Assembly: GCF_001642805.2 (NCBI RefSeq)
Contig: NZ_CP016948.1
Coordinates: forward strand, 4,588,001 to 4,652,000
Direction: 5' to 3'
DNA length: 64,000 nucleotides
Origin: Serratia surfactantfaciens
Lineage (GTDB): Bacteria > Pseudomonadota > Gammaproteobacteria > Enterobacterales > Enterobacteriaceae
A program made the translations under genes and the position numbers. This document shows, piece by piece, positions 61,961 to 64,000 of this stretch; position 1 is the first letter of the stretch, and each line of letters begins with the position of its first letter. Below the pieces are notes generated by a model. The model was not told the DNA's origin. It worked only from the letters and a program-made list of their open reading frames with translations, and searched no databases.

Positions 61961-62581
61961 ATGCTGATGCTGTTTCTCACCGTGGCGCTGGTACATCTGA
62001 TTGCGCTGATGAGCCCGGGGCCGGACTTCTTTTTCGTGTCGCAAACCGCCGCCAGCCGTTCGCGCCGTGAGGCGATGATGGGCGTGGTCGGCATTTCGCT
62101 CGGCATCGTGGTGTGGGCCGGCGTGGCCTTGATGGGGCTGCACCTGATCCTGCAGAAAATGGCCTGGCTGCATCAGATCATCATGGTCGGCGGCGGGATG
62201 TACCTGTGCTGGATGGGGTGGCAACTGCTGCGTTCCGCGCGGGCGCAGCAAGCGCAGCCGGCGGCGGAGGCCCAGGTGGCGTTGCCGAAGGCCGGACGCA
62301 GCTTTATTCGCGGCTTCCTGACCAATCTGTCCAACCCGAAAGCGGTGATCTATTTCGGCAGCGTGTTCTCGCTGTTCGTCGGCGACAGCGTCGGTGCCGG
62401 GGCGCGCTGGGGGCTGTTCCTGCTGATCGTCGCCGAGACCTTCGTCTGGTTCAGCCTGGTGGCGGTGGTGTTCGCGCTGCCGGCGATGCGCCGCGGTTAT
62501 CAGCGGTTGGCCAAGTGGATCGACGGGGTGGCGGGCGTGCTGTTCACCGGCTTCGGGTTACACCTGATCTTTACCCGTTAA
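61961..62581 (+). CDS. rhtC: threonine efflux protein RhtC
   Basis: A 206-aa LysE/RhtB-family exporter, the E. coli length, with about six helices. The signature MSPGPDFFFVSQTAASRSRR is at residues 17-36, and FLTNLSNPKAVIYFGSVFS in the middle. It exports threonine. It lies twelve bases after recQ, suggesting shared transcription, and converges with rhtB at a terminator. Confidence 0.94.
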   Translation: MLMLFLTVALVHLIALMSPGPDFFFVSQTAASRSRREAMMGVVGISLGIVVWAGVALMGLHLILQKMAWLHQIIMVGGGMYLCWMGWQLLRSARAQQAQPAAEAQVALPKAGRSFIRGFLTNLSNPKAVIYFGSVFSLFVGDSVGAGARWGLFLLIVAETFVWFSLVAVVFALPAMRRGYQRLAKWIDGVAGVLFTGFGLHLIFTR

Positions 62582-62598
62582 CCGGCAGTGAAACGCCG

Positions 62599-62628
62599 AA
62601 GGCCGAGCAGCGATGCCCGGCCTTTTTT
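62599..62628 (+). terminator. Rho-independent terminator between rhtC and rhtB
   Basis: AAGGCCG and CGGCCTT pair across a 12-base loop and are followed by TTTT on the plus strand, just before the rhtB stop codon. Confidence 0.75.
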
Positions 62629-62629
62629 G

Positions 62630-63250
62630 TCAGGCTTTGCGTGCGGTCGCCAGCAGGCCGGCCACCAGAATGAACAGCGAACCGAACAGCCGGTTGAGCA
62701 GCTGCATCTGGCGCGGGGTCTTCAGCCAGCCGGCGATGCGCGTCGCCAGGGTGGCGTAACCGATCATCACCAGAATATCCACTATCACGGTAGTGACGCC
62801 GAGCACCAGATACTGCTCGGCCTGCGGTTGATTGGGCAGAATGAACTGCGGGAACAGCGCGGCGAGAAACACGATGCTTTTCGGGTTGGTCAGGTTGACC
62901 AGCACCGCGCGGCGGAACAGACGGCGGCGCGGCATGCTGCCCGCCAGCGCATGCAGATCCAGCGCGCCGGCGGCGCGCCACTGCTGGATGCCGAGCCACA
63001 CCAGGTAGGCGGCACCCAGCCATTTCAGCAGCTCGAACGCCAGCAGCGATTGAGAAATCAGCGCGCCGAGGCCGATGCCAACCAGCACGATGTGCGCGCT
63101 CAGCCCGACCTGCAGCCCGGCGATCGACGCGGCGGCGCCGCGATAGCCGTGGCTGATGCCGGTGCTCATGGTGTTGATGGCGCCTGAGCCGGGGGACAGG
63201 CTGAGGATAAGCGTGGTCAGCAGGTAGGTTAACCACCAGTCCAAGGTCAT
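62630..63250 (-). CDS. rhtB: homoserine/homoserine lactone efflux protein RhtB
   Basis: A 206-aa LysE/RhtB-family exporter, paralogous to RhtC on the opposite strand. The family motif [20 protein letters not shown] is at about 19-38, with [18 protein letters not shown] in the middle. The ATG at 63250 gives [13 protein letters not shown]; an extended frame has no support. It is divergent from pldB. Confidence 0.94.
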   Translation of the reverse strand: MTLDWWLTYLLTTLILSLSPGSGAINTMSTGISHGYRGAAASIAGLQVGLSAHIVLVGIGLGALISQSLLAFELLKWLGAAYLVWLGIQQWRAAGALDLHALAGSMPRRRLFRRAVLVNLTNPKSIVFLAALFPQFILPNQPQAEQYLVLGVTTVIVDILVMIGYATLATRIAGWLKTPRQMQLLNRLFGSLFILVAGLLATARKA

Positions 63251-63397
63251 GGTTCTCGGCTCCCTGAAAGTGTCGTTTTGTGCCACAATGCGCCGAGGCG
63301 GCGCCGTTTTTTGTAAGAATTGAATCACAATACGCTAGTATGATTTCTTGTGCCAGCGGTCACATTTTCCGCCGGCCCCACAGGGAAAACGCTCTCG

Positions 63398-64000
63398 ATG
63401 ATCTCGTTCACTCTCAGCTCCGATGACTGGTTAACGCGTGAAACGCAGTTCGCCGCCTTCGCCACCGGGCCGCTGCTGGACTTCTGGCGGCAGCGCGAAG
63501 AAGGCGAGTTCAGCGGTGTGGATGGCGTGCCGATCCGCTTTGTGCGTTTTCGTTCCGCGCGGCATCAGCGGGTGGTGGTGGTCAGCCCCGGCCGCATCGA
63601 AAGCTACGTGAAATACCCTGAGGTGGCCTACGACCTGTTCCACTGCGGTTACGACGTAGTGATCGTCGATCATCGCGGGCAGGGGCGCTCCGGGCGTTTA
63701 CTGGCGGATACGCACCGCGGTCATGTGGTAAACTTCGACGACTACGTGGACGATTTCGAGCAGCTTTGGCTGCGCGAGGTCGAATCGCGCGGTTACCGGC
63801 AGCGCTTCGCGCTGGCGCATTCGATGGGCGGCGCGATCCTGGCGCGGTTCCTGCAGCGTCGGCCGCAGGCGTTCGACGCGGCGGCGTTTTGCGCGCCGAT
63901 GTTCGGCATTCAGTTGCCGATGCCGGGCTGGCTCGCCGACCGCATTCTCGACTGGGCGGAGGCGCACCCGGCGATCCGCGACTATTACGCGGTGGGCACC
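63398..64000 (+). CDS. pldB: lysophospholipase L2 PldB (5' part, cut by the window)
   Basis: An alpha/beta-hydrolase running off the right edge (201 codons seen; E. coli has 340). It starts MISFTLSSDDWLTRETQFAAF. Visible features are the oxyanion region VVVSPGRIESY, DHRGQGRSGR (about 91-100) and the nucleophile Ser142 in AHSMGG. It hydrolyses lysophospholipids at the inner membrane. The order rhtC-rhtB-pldB is as in E. coli. Truncation is only due to the window end. Confidence 0.93.
   Translation, partial: MISFTLSSDDWLTRETQFAAFATGPLLDFWRQREEGEFSGVDGVPIRFVRFRSARHQRVVVVSPGRIESYVKYPEVAYDLFHCGYDVVIVDHRGQGRSGRLLADTHRGHVVNFDDYVDDFEQLWLREVESRGYRQRFALAHSMGGAILARFLQRRPQAFDAAAFCAPMFGIQLPMPGWLADRILDWAEAHPAIRDYYAVGT

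Noticed and set aside
60119..62251. A 710-codon open frame opposite recQ and rhtC
   Set aside because: It spans two well-identified genes and has His/Gln/Ala-biased low-complexity translation. It is an antisense shadow.

Overview
The window is a piece of an enterobacterial chromosome, most likely Serratia (S. marcescens group). The evidence is high-GC coding sequence, near full-length identity in layout and motifs to Escherichia coli and Yersinia housekeeping genes, a complete enterobacterial common antigen (ECA) locus, and a Yersinia-like HmsP. I see no prophage, IS element, CRISPR array or antibiotic-type island. It is almost all core genome, with interest concentrated in intergenic DNA.

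Layout. (1) 1-14.3 kb: an E. coli-type cellulose locus made of two divergent arms, bcsEFG (minus strand) and bcsRQABZC (plus strand). It encodes the synthase, c-di-GMP sensing, export and phosphoethanolamine decoration of cellulose. It is followed by hmsP (EAL phosphodiesterase), dctA (C4-dicarboxylate uptake) and yhjJ (M16-like protein). (2) 19.7-27.1 kb: ppiC, rep, gppA, rhlB, trxA and rho. The join yhjJ/ppiC differs from the E. coli order. (3) 27.4-40.3 kb: the twelve-gene ECA operon wecA-wzzE-wecB-wecC-rffG-rffH-wecD-wecE-wzxE-wecF-wzyE-wecG. (4) 40.6-43.5 kb: the amino-acid permease yifK (thrP), a four-tRNA operon (Arg-CCG, His-GTG, Leu-CAG, Pro-TGG), a 161-bp-period duplication of the tRNA-Pro 3' end with a block of five packed hairpins, and the small RNA gene glmZ behind a sigma-54-type promoter. 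(5) 43.5-50.8 kb: hemCDXY, cyaA and cyaY. (6) 50.9-56.6 kb: lptM, dapF, yigA, xerC, yigB and uvrD. (7) 56.6-64 kb: a WbuC-like cupin, corA with a leader peptide, rarD, yigI, recQ, rhtC, rhtB and a truncated pldB. pldA, which sits between yigI and recQ in E. coli, is missing.

How they work together. The left end is a c-di-GMP-controlled biofilm module: BcsA makes cellulose when its PilZ domain binds c-di-GMP, BcsE also binds the messenger, BcsG decorates the polymer, and HmsP can remove the messenger. The ECA operon builds Fuc4NAc-ManNAcA-GlcNAc on undecaprenyl phosphate, flips it, polymerises it and sets its length. GlmZ controls GlmS and so the amino-sugar supply feeding both peptidoglycan and ECA. 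Four unlinked helicases (Rep, RhlB, UvrD, RecQ) and XerC make this a region rich in DNA/RNA-processing functions.

The most unusual non-coding features are the tRNA-Pro tail duplication with its hairpin block, the glmZ regulatory region with GlrR-type sites, an unassigned perfect palindrome upstream of yhjJ, a promoter-like hexamer and terminator just upstream of hmsP, and a 51-codon secreted-type ORF in place of pldA. No wholly new system could be proved from sequence reading alone.
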